From Acidovorax facilis (lineage in GTDB: Bacteria; Pseudomonadota; Gammaproteobacteria; Burkholderiales; Burkholderiaceae_C), in contig NZ_JAMXAX010000036.1 of the NCBI RefSeq assembly GCF_023913775.1, forward strand, positions 1-42,034: a stretch of DNA of 42,034 nucleotides, written 5' to 3'. Below, in pieces: positions 14,346 to 23,361 of the stretch. The position numbers were made by a program, and so were the translations under genes. The notes beneath the pieces are model-generated. The model saw nothing but the letters and a program-made list of their open reading frames with translations. It was not told where the DNA came from and searched no databases. Each line of letters begins with the position of its first letter. Positions within the stretch are counted from its first letter, which is position 1.

Positions 14346-14408
14346 GTGTTTTTAGCCTCTGGCGCTTATCCATAAAGCGCAAATAGCTATAAATAGCATA
14401 GCATTCAA
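14346..14408 (-). repeat. Interspersed terminator-like repeat, copy B
   Basis: Read on the minus strand it contains ATAGCTATTTGCGCTTT, ATGGATAAGCGCCAGAGGC and TAAAAAC, in the same order as the plus-strand copies at 6898-6956 and 10541-10595. GCGCTTTATGGATAAGCGC forms its hairpin. It lies between the phoD stop and the ggt start, both minus strand, and could act as a weak intercistronic terminator. Confidence 0.65.
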
Positions 14409-14415
14409 GCAACCG

Positions 14416-15990
14416 TCATGCTGGCTTGGGCCCGGGCCGCCCGTTTTCCACCACAAAGCGGGCGAGCGTGGTGGCGGCACTGTCCGCGCGCAGCGGGTCG
14501 TCCAGCACGCGCAGGGTGGTGGTCCAGCGCGTGGGGGTGATGTCTGCCAGCCCATAGCCGCGCTGGTCGCAGCGGGCCAGCAGCACATGCGGGTTGTGCC
14601 GGGCGATGGCGTCCACCTTATCTTGTGTGGTGCCCGAGCGCGAGCTGATGGACGTGCCGCAGAACTCGCTGGCCACCACGGGCGACTCTGGGCGATCGGG
14701 ATTGGCGTGCACCCGGCACACATAGTTCTGGTGGATGTCGCCGCCCAGCAGCACGGTGTTGCGCGGGGCGTGCTGGGCCACGGCCTGCAGCAGGCGCGCG
14801 CGGGCTGCGGGGTAACCGTCCCAGTTGTCGGCGGACGTAACGCCCGAAGGGTAGTGGCGCGGCGAAAGCAGGGTTTGCTGTGCCAGCACGCTCCAGTGGG
14901 TGGCGTCTTTGGTGTGTGCGTCGGCGGCCAGGCCGGTGTCCAGCCACTGCTCTTGCGTTGCGCCCAGCAGCGTGCGGGCGGGGCTGGCCAGGTCGGCGCA
15001 GTCTGCCGCGCGCACAGCGCCCGCGCTGGTGGACTGGGGCGTGCGGCAGGCCTGCCAAGTGCGGTACTGGCGGCTGTCCAGCAGGTGGATGTGGGCCAGG
15101 CGCCCCCAGCGAAGGCGGCGGTAGACCTGCAGGGCGTCCCAGCGGGTGCCGGAGGCGGGGCCGTTCAGGCTGGCGGCGCGCAGCGGCATGTTTTCGTAGA
15201 AGGCTTGCCATGCGGCGCCTCGCAGCGTCAGAAAGCTGCCATCGTCGCCCTTACCGGTACCACTGGCGTAGTCGTTCTGCACCTCGTGGTCGTCCCAGGT
15301 CACGGCCCAGGGGCAGGCAGCGTGGGCGGCTTGCAGGGCGGGGTCGCTTTTGTGCAGGGCGTAGCGGTCTCGAAAATCCGCCAGCGTGGTGGCGTGGCGC
15401 AGGTTGTGGGTGCGCGCCAGGTCTGTGGTGTTTTTGGGCGAGGCGTACTCGTAGATGTAGTCGCCCAGAAACAGCACCAGGTCGGGCTGGTCGGCCACCA
15501 GATGGTGCCAGGCGGCGTAGTGCCCGTGTTCCCAGCGCTGGCAGGAGGCAAAGCCGATGCGCAGCGTGGCGGGCAGGTCACCGGGGGCCGGGGCCGTGCG
15601 CGTGCGGCCGGTGGCGCTGATGGCATCGCCCAGCATGAAGCGGTAGTGGTACCAGCGGCTTGGTGCCAGGCCCTGCAGCTCCACATGCACGCTGTGGCCG
15701 AGCGCAGGCAGGGCGGTGGCTTCGCCTTTTTGCACGATCTGTGCAAAACGCACATCGTGCGCCACCTCCCACCGCACGGTGTGGGCCGCTTGCATCAGCG
15801 CCGGGTTGGCCAGCACCAGCCGCGTCCACAGCACCACACCGTCGGGCGCCGGGTCTCCACTGGCCACGCCCAGCGCGAAGGGGTTGCTCTGTAGTGCTGG
15901 TGCGTTGCTCCATGCCCAGCGGGGCAGTTGGGTGGCAGCGGCGGCCAGGATGGCCTTCCGCAAAAATGCGCGTCTCTGCTCTGGATTCAT
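14416..15990 (-). CDS. phoD: PhoD-family alkaline phosphatase/phosphodiesterase, Tat-exported
   Basis: A 524-residue metallophosphoesterase of the PhoD family, acting on phosphate mono- or diesters outside the cytoplasm. The N-terminus MNPEQRRAFLRKAILAAAA is a Tat signal (RRAFLRK). The PhoD N-terminal domain contains NPFALGVASGDPAPDGVVLW. The metal-binding core shows FASCQRWEHG, LFLGDYIYEYA, WAVTWDDHEVQNDY and LLGGDIHQNYV. ATG 15990 is selected because it begins at the Tat signal; an upstream in-frame ATG adds 20 unrelated residues. Calcium/iron dependence is expected from the family, not read from the sequence. No Pho box was searched for. Confidence 0.92.
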   Translation of the reverse strand: MNPEQRRAFLRKAILAAAATQLPRWAWSNAPALQSNPFALGVASGDPAPDGVVLWTRLVLANPALMQAAHTVRWEVAHDVRFAQIVQKGEATALPALGHSVHVELQGLAPSRWYHYRFMLGDAISATGRTRTAPAPGDLPATLRIGFASCQRWEHGHYAAWHHLVADQPDLVLFLGDYIYEYASPKNTTDLARTHNLRHATTLADFRDRYALHKSDPALQAAHAACPWAVTWDDHEVQNDYASGTGKGDDGSFLTLRGAAWQAFYENMPLRAASLNGPASGTRWDALQVYRRLRWGRLAHIHLLDSRQYRTWQACRTPQSTSAGAVRAADCADLASPARTLLGATQEQWLDTGLAADAHTKDATHWSVLAQQTLLSPRHYPSGVTSADNWDGYPAARARLLQAVAQHAPRNTVLLGGDIHQNYVCRVHANPDRPESPVVASEFCGTSISSRSGTTQDKVDAIARHNPHVLLARCDQRGYGLADITPTRWTTTLRVLDDPLRADSAATTLARFVVENGRPGPKPA

Positions 15991-16107
15991 TGCGGGGCGC
16001 TGGATAGGTGCGCTGCGCTTAGAACCGGCGCGGCCCAGGCCAGCGGCCACCGCGGGAGGGCCGCCAAGCTGCGGATGCGGCGCTTCGCTTGCGTGCGCTG
16101 GTGGCGT

Positions 16108-16129
16108 CCCCCTCCCGAAGGAGAGGGGG
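16108..16129. repeat. GC-rich hairpin between phoD and the GGDEF gene
   Basis: CCCCCTC (16108-16114) and GAGGGGG (16123-16129) form a 7-bp stem around CCGAAGGA. The element lies downstream of the minus-strand GGDEF gene stop. It could be a terminator relic or one of the GC-rich repeats common in this bacterial family. Confidence 0.45.
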
Positions 16130-16163
16130 AAGGCGCCGACGGCGACTCAGGGGGTGCTTCACC

Positions 16164-17708
16164 CTATGCCGCCATGACCCGGTTCTTGCCCGATCGCTTG
16201 GCCAGGTACATCGCCTGGTCGGCGCGGCGGATGGCGTCGGGGCTGCCTTCGCTGTCGTGCAGCTGGGCCACACCAGCGCTGAACGTGATGAGCACCTTCT
16301 CGCTGCCCTGCAGGAAGAAGCGTGTGGTCAGCTCGCGCTGCAGCCGCGTCATCGCGGCCACGCCGCTTTCTACCGAAGTGTCGGGCAGCACCAGCACGAA
16401 CTCTTCGCCGCCATAACGCGCCAGCAGGTCCTGTGGCCGCATGACTTCGCGTGTGACTTGGGCCAGGTGCACCAGGGCCGCGTCCCCGCCCGAGTGGCCC
16501 AGGCGGTCGTTGATGGTCTTGAAATTGTCCACGTCCAGCAGCGCCAGGCACAGCGGCGAGCCCAGGCGGCGCGCGCGGGCGATTTCGCGCTCCATGGCTT
16601 CGTCCAGGCCCTTGCGGTTGAGCGAGCCGGTGAGCGGGTCGTGCCGGGCCTGGGCGCTGGCGCGGTCCAGCTCTTCCTGCAGCTTGGCGACTTCAGCGCG
16701 CTTGGCTTCGGTGCGCTCGCGCAGGTCGTGAAGCTCGTCGTGGGCCACACGGCTGTCCAGCGCCATCGAACGGGTGGCGGTCATCACCTCTTGCAGCACG
16801 GGGGCGATTTCCTCAAGCGTGTTGGCCTTGCCGATCAGGTCGGCGCAGCGTGCCATGGTGCCCTGGTAGGTGGTGCTGGACGCCGTGATTTTGGCCAGCC
16901 GTTCGATGAAGGTGGCCAGCATGTCCTTCATCTGCTCCTGCGCTTCCACGGTGCGCGCCTTGGCCTCGGTCTGCTTGAAGATCACGTCCTTGAGCCGGCG
17001 CTGCACATCGTCCAGGCGGCGCAAAGTGAGCGGCGGCGTGGATGCGGCCATCAGCGCCTCGGCCTGGCCTTGCAGCCAGCGGTCTTCCACGCTGAGCACG
17101 GCGATGTTCTCGAACACCATGTGCAGCAGCTCCAGCAGGCTGGAGCGGATGGCGGCCTGGTCTTCGGTGGCAAACGACAGCCGGTAGGTAAAGTTGCCCA
17201 GCATGAGCTGGACGGTGGAGATGGGCGGCGCGGGCTCTTTCAGAAAGGCGATGAGCTTTTGCGCCATCTCGATCACGCGGGCATCGTCTTCGCCCAGCGC
17301 GGGCAGCGTGTTGTCGATCAGGCGGGCGAGCATCTGCGCGAACTCGTCCGGCAGGACACCAGGGTTACCGGGGGCGGTGGTGCTTGCAGCGGTCTCTACT
17401 GGGGCTGCAGCCGCCGCCGGGCTCAACCCCAGGTTGGCGTAGCCGACCAGCACACTTTGTAGCGAAGTCCAGTCTTTGTTGTTGACGGCGCGCTCAAATT
17501 GCCCCAAGAGCCGCTTCTGGGCCGGTGTCTGCCCTGGCAGCACCCGCAGGATGTGGTGCAGTTGGCCGTCCGGGAACGGCTGGGGGCTGCGGGTTCCTGC
17601 GATCTCGTCGTACAGCGCCAGGTAGTTGTCGGGCGTTGGGGGCAGGCGGCGGGTAGCCAGCTGCTTGAGCGTCTCGCGCGCAATTTCGGAAGGTGGTCGG
17701 TCGGCCAT
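16164..17708 (-). CDS. Cytoplasmic diguanylate cyclase (GGDEF protein)
   Basis: A 514-residue protein with no membrane segment. The N-terminal 330 residues are helical (PSEIARETLKQLATRRLPPT, with a PDNYLALYDEIAG motif) and form an unrecognised sensory or dimerisation region, including a coiled coil before the enzyme domain (ERTEAKRAEVAKLQEELDRA). The GGDEF domain starts at RHDPLTGSLNRKGLDEAM, and the signature GGEEF is at residues 433-437. The RxxD inhibitory site is in MRPQDLLARY just before it. All key catalytic residues look intact, so it should make cyclic di-GMP. The pattern of the N-terminal part is similar to betaproteobacterial soluble GGDEF proteins. Start is ATG 17708. Confidence 0.92.
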   Translation of the reverse strand: MADRPPSEIARETLKQLATRRLPPTPDNYLALYDEIAGTRSPQPFPDGQLHHILRVLPGQTPAQKRLLGQFERAVNNKDWTSLQSVLVGYANLGLSPAAAAAPVETAASTTAPGNPGVLPDEFAQMLARLIDNTLPALGEDDARVIEMAQKLIAFLKEPAPPISTVQLMLGNFTYRLSFATEDQAAIRSSLLELLHMVFENIAVLSVEDRWLQGQAEALMAASTPPLTLRRLDDVQRRLKDVIFKQTEAKARTVEAQEQMKDMLATFIERLAKITASSTTYQGTMARCADLIGKANTLEEIAPVLQEVMTATRSMALDSRVAHDELHDLRERTEAKRAEVAKLQEELDRASAQARHDPLTGSLNRKGLDEAMEREIARARRLGSPLCLALLDVDNFKTINDRLGHSGGDAALVHLAQVTREVMRPQDLLARYGGEEFVLVLPDTSVESGVAAMTRLQRELTTRFFLQGSEKVLITFSAGVAQLHDSEGSPDAIRRADQAMYLAKRSGKNRVMAA

Positions 17709-17813
17709 GTGCGGACACCAGTGTCAGAGGAAAGCAGGAGGTGCGAGTGTGACACAGCGCCGCTTTCTGAGGGGCTGGCTCTGCCAAGCCTTGTGGCCTG
17801 GCAGGCGCAGGCG

Positions 17814-18788
17814 TCAGTTCACCATCACGAGCTTGCCCATCACCCCCCGTGAACCCATGTGCGCGTAGGCGGCGGGCAGCTCGGCCATGGGCATGGTGCG
17901 GTCGATCACGGGCTTGATCTTGCCCTGGGCATACCACTGCGCCAGCTCGCCCATCATGGCGGCGTTGGCCTTGGGCTCGCGCTTGGCGAAGTCGCCCCAG
18001 AACACGCCCACGATGGAGGCGCCCTTGAGCAGCGCCAAGTTGAAGGGCAGGGCCGGGATGGGGCCGGAGGCAAAACCCACCACCAGGTAGCGGCCGCGCC
18101 AGGCAATGGAGCGGAACGCGGGCTCGGCAAAGTCGCCGCCCACAGGGTCATAAATCACGTCGGGGCCCTTGCCGTCGGTCAGCGCCTTGATGGCGTCGCG
18201 CAGGTTGTCCTTGCTGTAGTTGATGGTGGCATCGGCCCCGATGGAGGTGCACAGCGCACATTTTTCATCGCTGGAGGCCGCTGCAATCACGCGCGCGCCC
18301 ATGGCCTTGGCGATCTGGATGGCGGCCGTGCCCACGCCCCCGGCGGCGCCCAGCACCAGCACGGTCTCGCCCGCCTTGAGCTGTGCGCGGTCTACGAGGG
18401 CATGGTGCGAGGTGGCGTAAATCATGATGAACGCCGCAGCGTCCACGTGCGAAAAGCCATCCGGCAGCGGCATGCACAGGGCTGCCGGGGCGATGGTGTG
18501 GGTGCCAAAACCGCCGGTGCCAGACAGGCAGGCCACGTTCTGGCCGACCTTGAGGTGGGTGACGCCTTCGCCCACGGCTGCCACCACGCCTGCGTACTCC
18601 GAGCCGGGGACGAAAGGCAGGGGCGGTTTCATCTGGTACTTGTTCTGCACGATCAGCAGATCGGGGAAGTTCAGGCTGGCCGCCTTGATCTCGATCAGCA
18701 CCTCGCCCGCCTTGGGCGTGGGCGTGGGCAGTTCGGTCCAGGCCAGGGCGTCAACGCCGGTGGGGTTGGTGCAAAGCCAAGCGTGCAT
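17814..18788 (-). CDS. NADPH:quinone oxidoreductase-like zinc-independent MDR protein
   Basis: A 324-residue medium-chain dehydrogenase/reductase of the quinone oxidoreductase (Qor-like) group. It has the catalytic-domain motif VPGSEYAGVVAAVGEGVTH and the nucleotide-binding LGAAGGVG at residues 146-153, followed by IQIAKAMGARVIAAASSDEK. The cysteine/histidine zinc ligands of alcohol dehydrogenases are absent, as expected for Qor-type enzymes. The reaction is probably NADPH-dependent reduction of a quinone or an alpha,beta-unsaturated carbonyl; the substrate cannot be told. The start ATG 18788 has GGAGACTTTTCCC upstream. It is divergent from surE, with 139 bases between. Confidence 0.9.
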   Translation of the reverse strand: MHAWLCTNPTGVDALAWTELPTPTPKAGEVLIEIKAASLNFPDLLIVQNKYQMKPPLPFVPGSEYAGVVAAVGEGVTHLKVGQNVACLSGTGGFGTHTIAPAALCMPLPDGFSHVDAAAFIMIYATSHHALVDRAQLKAGETVLVLGAAGGVGTAAIQIAKAMGARVIAAASSDEKCALCTSIGADATINYSKDNLRDAIKALTDGKGPDVIYDPVGGDFAEPAFRSIAWRGRYLVVGFASGPIPALPFNLALLKGASIVGVFWGDFAKREPKANAAMMGELAQWYAQGKIKPVIDRTMPMAELPAAYAHMGSRGVMGKLVMVN

Positions 18789-18873
18789 GGGAAAAGTCTC
18801 CTGTCAATGTGGTCTGCATGATAGGCGGGGCACCCGGGCGCACGATGTCCCACGAGCGACGGAGGGCGGGCCG

Positions 18874-18903
18874 TTGGGTGTGTGCGGGTACCCCACCTAC
18901 AAT
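18874..18903 (+). promoter_or_regulatory. Candidate sigma70 promoter of the surE operon
   Basis: TTGGGT (18874-18879) and TACAAT (18898-18903) are spaced by 18 bases and lie 24 bases upstream of the surE ATG. The -10 box is good and the -35 is partial. Position suits transcription of surE-pcm-nlpD-rluD. Confidence 0.45.
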
Positions 18904-18927
18904 CCGTTGCAAGCTCTACCGCAACCC

Positions 18928-19716
18928 ATGAAAATTCTGATCTCCAACGACGACGGCTACCAGGCTCCGGGCATCGTGGCGCTGCACGATGCCCTGAAAA
19001 CCCTCGACGGGGTGGAGGTTGAAGTCGTCGCGCCCGAGCACAACAACAGCGCCAAGTCCAATGCGCTGACCCTGCATTCGCCACTGTATGTGCACAAGGC
19101 CCACAACGGCTTCCGCTATGTGAACGGAACGCCGGCCGACTGTGTGCACATCGCTCTGACGGGGCTGCTGGGCTACCGGCCCGATCTGGTGGTGTCGGGC
19201 ATCAACAATGGCGCCAACATGGGCGACGACACCATTTATTCAGGCACCGTGGGCGCCGCGATGGAGGGTTATCTGTTTGGCATTCCGGCCATTGCCTTCT
19301 CGCAGGTGGACAAGGGCTGGGGCGAGATCGAGGCTGCAGCGGCCAAGGCGCGGGAGATTGTGGAGCAGATGCGCGCCCAGAACCTGGTGACCGATACACC
19401 CTGGCTGCTGAATGTGAACATTCCCAACATGCCGCTTGCGGCGCTGCAGCCCATCAAGCTGTGCCGCCTGGGACGCCGCCACGCGGCCGAGCGCGTGATC
19501 GTGCAGGAAAGCCCCCGGGGTGAGGCGATGTATTGGATTGGTGGCGCGGGAGCCGCCAAGGACGATGCGGAGGGCACGGATTTCCATGCCACGGCGCAGG
19601 GCCATGTGTCCATCACGCCACTGAAGGTGGACCTGACCGACCATGACAACCTTGGCTACTGGGCGCAAACGGCGTCCCGGCTTGCGGCAGGGGCGGCTGG
19701 CGCCCCGGAGCTCTGA
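18928..19716 (+). CDS. surE: 5'/3'-nucleotidase SurE
   Basis: A 262-residue survival protein: a divalent-metal nucleotidase that dephosphorylates nucleoside monophosphates and helps stationary-phase survival. The metal-site motif SNDDGYQAPGI begins at residue 6 (D8, D9). SGINNGANMGDD and YSGTVGAAMEGYLFGIPAIA are the other signatures, and DLTDHDNLGYWAQTASR ends the protein. The gene starts the unit surE-pcm-nlpD-rluD, and its stop shares one base with the pcm start (TGATG), so translation is coupled. The order surE-pcm-nlpD is the classical proteobacterial stress cluster, which usually continues to rpoS; here rluD follows instead. Confidence 0.96.
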   Translation: MKILISNDDGYQAPGIVALHDALKTLDGVEVEVVAPEHNNSAKSNALTLHSPLYVHKAHNGFRYVNGTPADCVHIALTGLLGYRPDLVVSGINNGANMGDDTIYSGTVGAAMEGYLFGIPAIAFSQVDKGWGEIEAAAAKAREIVEQMRAQNLVTDTPWLLNVNIPNMPLAALQPIKLCRLGRRHAAERVIVQESPRGEAMYWIGGAGAAKDDAEGTDFHATAQGHVSITPLKVDLTDHDNLGYWAQTASRLAAGAAGAPEL

Positions 19717-20486
19717 TGCAGCGCCGCCCTGGATTCCCGGCCCGGCTGCCCGGATCGGGTCCTGCGGCAGTCCGGTCCACGCCGGTGGCTCCCGCTGCGC
19801 GCAATCCAGTGGCGGCACCCCCTGTGGGCGTTGGGCTGGATTCTGCGGCGGTGCGCGCGCGCATGGTGCAAAAGCTGGCGGCAGGGGGCATCACATCGGC
19901 TGCGGTGCTGCAGGCCATGGGCACCGTGGAACGCCACCGTTTTGTGGACAGCGCCCTGGTCAACCAGGCGTACGAGGACACCAGTCTGCCCATTGGCTTG
20001 GGGCAGACCATCTCCAAGCCCAATGTCGTCGCCCGCATGTGCGAATTGCTCCTGGGCGCCGAAGGCGCACGCACCGGTGGGCTGGGGCGTGTGCTGGAAA
20101 TCGGCACGGGCTGCGGCTACCAGGCCGCCGTGCTGAGCCACCTAGCGCGCGAGGTCTACACCCTGGAGCGCCTGCGTGGCCTGCACGACAAGGCGCGCAA
20201 CAACCTGCGCCCATTTCGGCTGGCCAATGTGCACCTGCTGTTCGGTGACGGCATGCTCGGCTATGCCAAGGGTGCGCCTTACGCGGCCATCATTGCCGCA
20301 GCCGGTGGTGACGCTGTGCCCCAGGCCTGGTGCGATCAATTGGCCGTGGGCGGCAGGCTGGTTGCGCCCATGGCGCTTGCGGGGGGGCAGCAGATGTTGC
20401 TTGTGATCGACAAAACCCCACACGGATTGAAACAAAGCGTGCTGGAGCCTGTGCATTTTGTCCCTCTAAAATCGGGGATTGCCTGA
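19716..20486 (+). CDS. pcm: Protein-L-isoaspartate O-methyltransferase
   Basis: A 256-residue SAM-dependent methyltransferase that starts repair of damaged isoaspartyl residues in proteins. The first 45 residues are a Pro/Ala-rich extension (RLPGSGPAAVRSTPVAPAAR) not needed for the fold. Then come the family signatures EDTSLPIGLGQTISKPNVVA, the SAM-binding VLEIGTGCGYQAAVLS (126-141) and VYTLERLRGLHDKARNNL. It overlaps the surE stop by one base and is followed 12 bases later by nlpD. An alternative start inside the extension is possible, since the core begins near VGLDSAAVRARM, but the coupling to surE favours ATG 19716. Confidence 0.93.
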   Translation: MQRRPGFPARLPGSGPAAVRSTPVAPAARNPVAAPPVGVGLDSAAVRARMVQKLAAGGITSAAVLQAMGTVERHRFVDSALVNQAYEDTSLPIGLGQTISKPNVVARMCELLLGAEGARTGGLGRVLEIGTGCGYQAAVLSHLAREVYTLERLRGLHDKARNNLRPFRLANVHLLFGDGMLGYAKGAPYAAIIAAAGGDAVPQAWCDQLAVGGRLVAPMALAGGQQMLLVIDKTPHGLKQSVLEPVHFVPLKSGIA

Positions 20487-20498
20487 AGGGAATTGCTT

Positions 20499-21413
20499 AT
20501 GTTCGTATCGCGTGGTCTTGTGGTTGGGTTTACTGTTGCACTGGCGGGTTTGGCGCTCAGTGGCTGCGGCACCCGGCTGAACAAGGCTCCAGTGGAAGAC
20601 CGAGGCACATCCTCCTCCGCTCCCTCATCTTCTACACAGCCAGGTGTGGTGGTTGGCGCCCCCATCAAGCCACTGCCAGGTGCCGAAAATGCGGGCAAAC
20701 CTGGCTATTACACAGTCAAGCCTGGAGATACCCTGATCCGAATCGGGCTGGAGTCCGGCCAGAGCTGGAAAGACATCGCGCGCTGGAACAACCTTGACAA
20801 CGCAAATCTGATCGAAGTGGGCCAGGTTCTGCGCGTAGCGCCACTGGTTGCTGCTTCGCAGGCGGTCGCGTCGGACAGCGGCGTGGTCACCCGTCCTGTC
20901 ACGTCTTCCTCCATCACGCCTGCAGCACCTGCGAGCACGCCTGCCCCTGCGGCCAGTGCCGCGAAACCTGCAACATCGGCGGCTTCTGGCCCTGTGGTGG
21001 CCGTTGCCCCCGCCACGCCTGCCGCACCCGCTGCCGCGGCCGAGGATGACATGGCGTTCATCTGGCCTGCGCCTGGCTCGTTGATTGCCGGTTTTGACGA
21101 GGCACGCAACAAGGGCTACGACATTGCTGGCAAGGCAGGTGACCCGGTCTTGGCCGCCGCCGATGGCCGCGTGGTGTATGCGGGCGCTGGGCTGCGCGGA
21201 TACGGCAACCTTGTCATCCTCAAGCACAACAACACGTTTTTGACGGCATATGCCCATAACCAGACCTTGCTCGTCAAGGAAGATCAGGCCGTGCGCAAGG
21301 GGCAAAAAATCGCCGAGATGGGCAGCACCGACGCCGATCGCGTCAAGCTGCACTTTGAAATCCGCCGCCAGGGCAAGCCGGTGGATCCATCGCGTTACCT
21401 GCCTCCCCGTTGA
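20499..21413 (+). CDS. nlpD: NlpD-like lipoprotein, LysM plus degenerate M23 domain
   Basis: A 304-residue envelope lipoprotein that in relatives activates the amidase AmiC for cell separation. The N-terminal signal ends with lipobox ALSGC (C23). A LysM domain follows (YYTVKPGDTLIRIGLESGQS to LIEVGQVLRV), then an Ala/Pro/Thr-rich linker of about 70 residues. The C-terminal LytM domain contains GYDIAGKAGDPVLAAADG and LHFEIRRQGKPVDPSRYLP. The zinc-binding HxxxD histidine is absent (GYDIAG), and the HxH motif is only LHFEI, so it should be catalytically dead and act as an activator. ATG 20499 has AAGGG 8 bases upstream; an earlier in-frame TTG sits too close to it. Confidence 0.92.
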   Translation: MFVSRGLVVGFTVALAGLALSGCGTRLNKAPVEDRGTSSSAPSSSTQPGVVVGAPIKPLPGAENAGKPGYYTVKPGDTLIRIGLESGQSWKDIARWNNLDNANLIEVGQVLRVAPLVAASQAVASDSGVVTRPVTSSSITPAAPASTPAPAASAAKPATSAASGPVVAVAPATPAAPAAAAEDDMAFIWPAPGSLIAGFDEARNKGYDIAGKAGDPVLAAADGRVVYAGAGLRGYGNLVILKHNNTFLTAYAHNQTLLVKEDQAVRKGQKIAEMGSTDADRVKLHFEIRRQGKPVDPSRYLPPR

Positions 21414-22459
21414 GCCCGGCTGTGGCTCAACCGCCTCTGGGCGCATCTGGCAGTGCGGATGAACCGGCCGGAGCCGCAGATGACTTGCTGAGCGAGGAGT
21501 CTGAAGGACTGGCGGACGAATCCGGGAGCGAGCTACGCTCCACGCAGATCGGCGCCGGGCAGCACGCCGCCCGGCTGGACAAGGCACTGGCCGATCTGGT
21601 GCCCGAGTTCTCCCGCAGCTATCTGCAGCAATTGCTGGTGCAGGGGTTGGTCAGCCTCAATGGCAAACCGGTCACGAAGTCGGCGACCCGGGTGAAGGTG
21701 GGCGATCAGGTGGTGCTGGAAATGCGGCCCACGCTGCAGAGCCAGGCGTTTCGGCCCGAGCCCATGCACATTGAGGTCGTCCATGAGGATGCGCATCTGC
21801 TGGTGGTGAACAAGCCCGCTGGTCTGGTGGTCCACCCCGCGCCGGGGAACTGGAGTGGCACCTTGCTCAACGGCTTGCTCGCCCGCGACGACAAGGCATT
21901 GACCGTGCCACGCGCTGGCATCGTGCACCGGCTCGACAAGGATACGAGTGGCTTGATGGTGGTTGCCCGTGATCGTGCCACCATGGACGCGTTGGTTGCA
22001 CTGATTGCGGAGCGCAAGGTACAGCGCCAGTATTTGGCCATGGCCCACGGCGCCTGGTCGGGACCCAAGACGCGAACTGTGGATGCTCCCATCGGCCGGG
22101 ATCCACGCAACCGCCTGCGCATGGCGGTGGTGGACTTGGCACTCCATGCTGGCAAGTTGGCACGGACCGATATCCGCTGCCTGGCTGGTACGGACGACGG
22201 TTGCTGGGTGCAATGCACCCTGCACACGGGGCGCACCCACCAGATCCGGGTGCACATGGCATCTCTGAAGCACCCACTGGTGGGGGACAGCCTCTATGGG
22301 GGAGCTCCGCTCGGGGCGATGCAGCGGCAGGCCCTTCATGCCTACCGCCTGGCCTTTGTGCATCCCGTCACGGGCCAGGCGCTGGAATTCCATGCTCCTG
22401 TGCCCGAAGACATGCGCCAAGCCCTCTCCTTGTGGGGGCTGGGCTACAATGCGCCCTGA
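21410..22459 (+). CDS. rluD: 23S rRNA pseudouridine synthase RluD
   Basis: A 349-residue RluA-family pseudouridine synthase, expected to modify helix 69 of 23S rRNA (positions 1911/1915/1917). After an acidic, probably disordered N-terminus of about 40 residues, an S4 domain is seen (RLDKALADLVPEFSRSYLQQ). The catalytic core follows, with HRLDKDTSGLMVVA (D176) and CTLHTGRTHQIRVHM. The start is uncertain: TTG 21410 overlaps the nlpD stop by 4 bases and would be translationally coupled, and a GTG at 21422 is the alternative. It is the last gene of the surE unit and is followed by a terminator. Confidence 0.93.
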   Translation: MSPAVAQPPLGASGSADEPAGAADDLLSEESEGLADESGSELRSTQIGAGQHAARLDKALADLVPEFSRSYLQQLLVQGLVSLNGKPVTKSATRVKVGDQVVLEMRPTLQSQAFRPEPMHIEVVHEDAHLLVVNKPAGLVVHPAPGNWSGTLLNGLLARDDKALTVPRAGIVHRLDKDTSGLMVVARDRATMDALVALIAERKVQRQYLAMAHGAWSGPKTRTVDAPIGRDPRNRLRMAVVDLALHAGKLARTDIRCLAGTDDGCWVQCTLHTGRTHQIRVHMASLKHPLVGDSLYGGAPLGAMQRQALHAYRLAFVHPVTGQALEFHAPVPEDMRQALSLWGLGYNAP

Positions 22460-22558
22460 CGGCCAGACTGGCCCCAGCCCGAAGACGGAATCCCGCCGGG
22501 CTTCTGCGTCGCGCCAGCGCCCTTGCACAGCGCGCCATTGATTGCCCCTGCTGTTGAT

Positions 22559-22588
22559 GTGCCACCCGTTGCAACGCGTGGCACTTTT
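22559..22588 (+). terminator. Rho-independent terminator of the surE-rluD unit
   Basis: GTGCCAC (22559-22565) pairs with GTGGCAC (22578-22584). The inner CGTTG/CAACG extends the stem after a single mismatch, and TTTT follows. It ends 17 bases before the scpB start. Confidence 0.75.
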
Positions 22589-22605
22589 CCAGGAATCGCT
22601 GAACC

Positions 22606-23361
22606 ATGAACACGGTGGATGCCAAACGGGTCCTCGAAACTGCGCTGATCTGCGCGCAGCAGCCTGTGCCCCTGCGTGAGCTGCGGGTACTTTTCAATGA
22701 TGCTCTGGGGTCGGACACGCTCAAGTTGCTGTTGCAGGAGTTGCAGCTTGAATGGACGCAGCGGGGTGTAGAGCTGGTGCAGGTGGCCACGGGCTGGCGT
22801 TTTCAGAGCCGTCCCGAAATGCGTGAATACCTCGACAGGTTGCACCCCGAAAAGCCTCCGCGCTATTCGAGGGCCACCATGGAGACACTCGCGATCATTG
22901 CGTATCGCCAGCCGGTTACGCGCGGCGACATCGAGGACATCCGGGGGGTAACGGTCAATAGCCTGATCGTCAAGCAGTTGGAAGACCGGGGCTGGGTCGA
23001 GGTCATTGGTCACCGGGAAACGGTGGGGCGCCCCGCGCTGTTTGCAACCACCCGGCAGTTCTTGGATGACATGGGTTTGCAGTCGTTGGACCAATTGCCG
23101 GTGCTTGACGACCCCTCGGGCAATGCGAATGTGCTGGAAGCAATGGCCGCTGCAGCGCAAGGAGTGATAGAGCCGGAATCAACGCCTGAGGCCGAGGCTG
23201 AACTGCTGGCTGTGGCGATGGATAGTCAGCCATCAGAGTCTTTGGAGGCTGTTGCCGCCAGTGGGCAGTTGCTGCGTGTGGATGATTTTTTTCAGAGTGC
23301 GGAGACGGATCTCCGTGATGACGATGCCGATACCCCGGGTGGTATCCAGGGAAATACTTGA
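22606..23361 (+). CDS. scpB: Segregation and condensation protein B
   Basis: A 251-residue winged-helix protein of the SMC-ScpAB or MksB-type condensin system, acting in chromosome organisation and segregation. Family blocks include [32 protein letters not shown], then [20 protein letters not shown] and [20 protein letters not shown], with [18 protein letters not shown] closing the domain. The last 70 residues are an acidic tail with no clear fold. The partner scpA is not in the window. Its stop shares one base with the rluB ATG (TGATG), so the two are coupled, as in many proteobacteria. Confidence 0.94.
   Translation: MNTVDAKRVLETALICAQQPVPLRELRVLFNDALGSDTLKLLLQELQLEWTQRGVELVQVATGWRFQSRPEMREYLDRLHPEKPPRYSRATMETLAIIAYRQPVTRGDIEDIRGVTVNSLIVKQLEDRGWVEVIGHRETVGRPALFATTRQFLDDMGLQSLDQLPVLDDPSGNANVLEAMAAAAQGVIEPESTPEAEAELLAVAMDSQPSESLEAVAASGQLLRVDDFFQSAETDLRDDDADTPGGIQGNT

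Noticed and set aside
14587..15894. Antisense open frame opposite phoD
   Set aside because: PhoD motifs (WDDHE, GGDIHQN, Tat signal) are on the minus strand; the other frame is low-complexity shadow.
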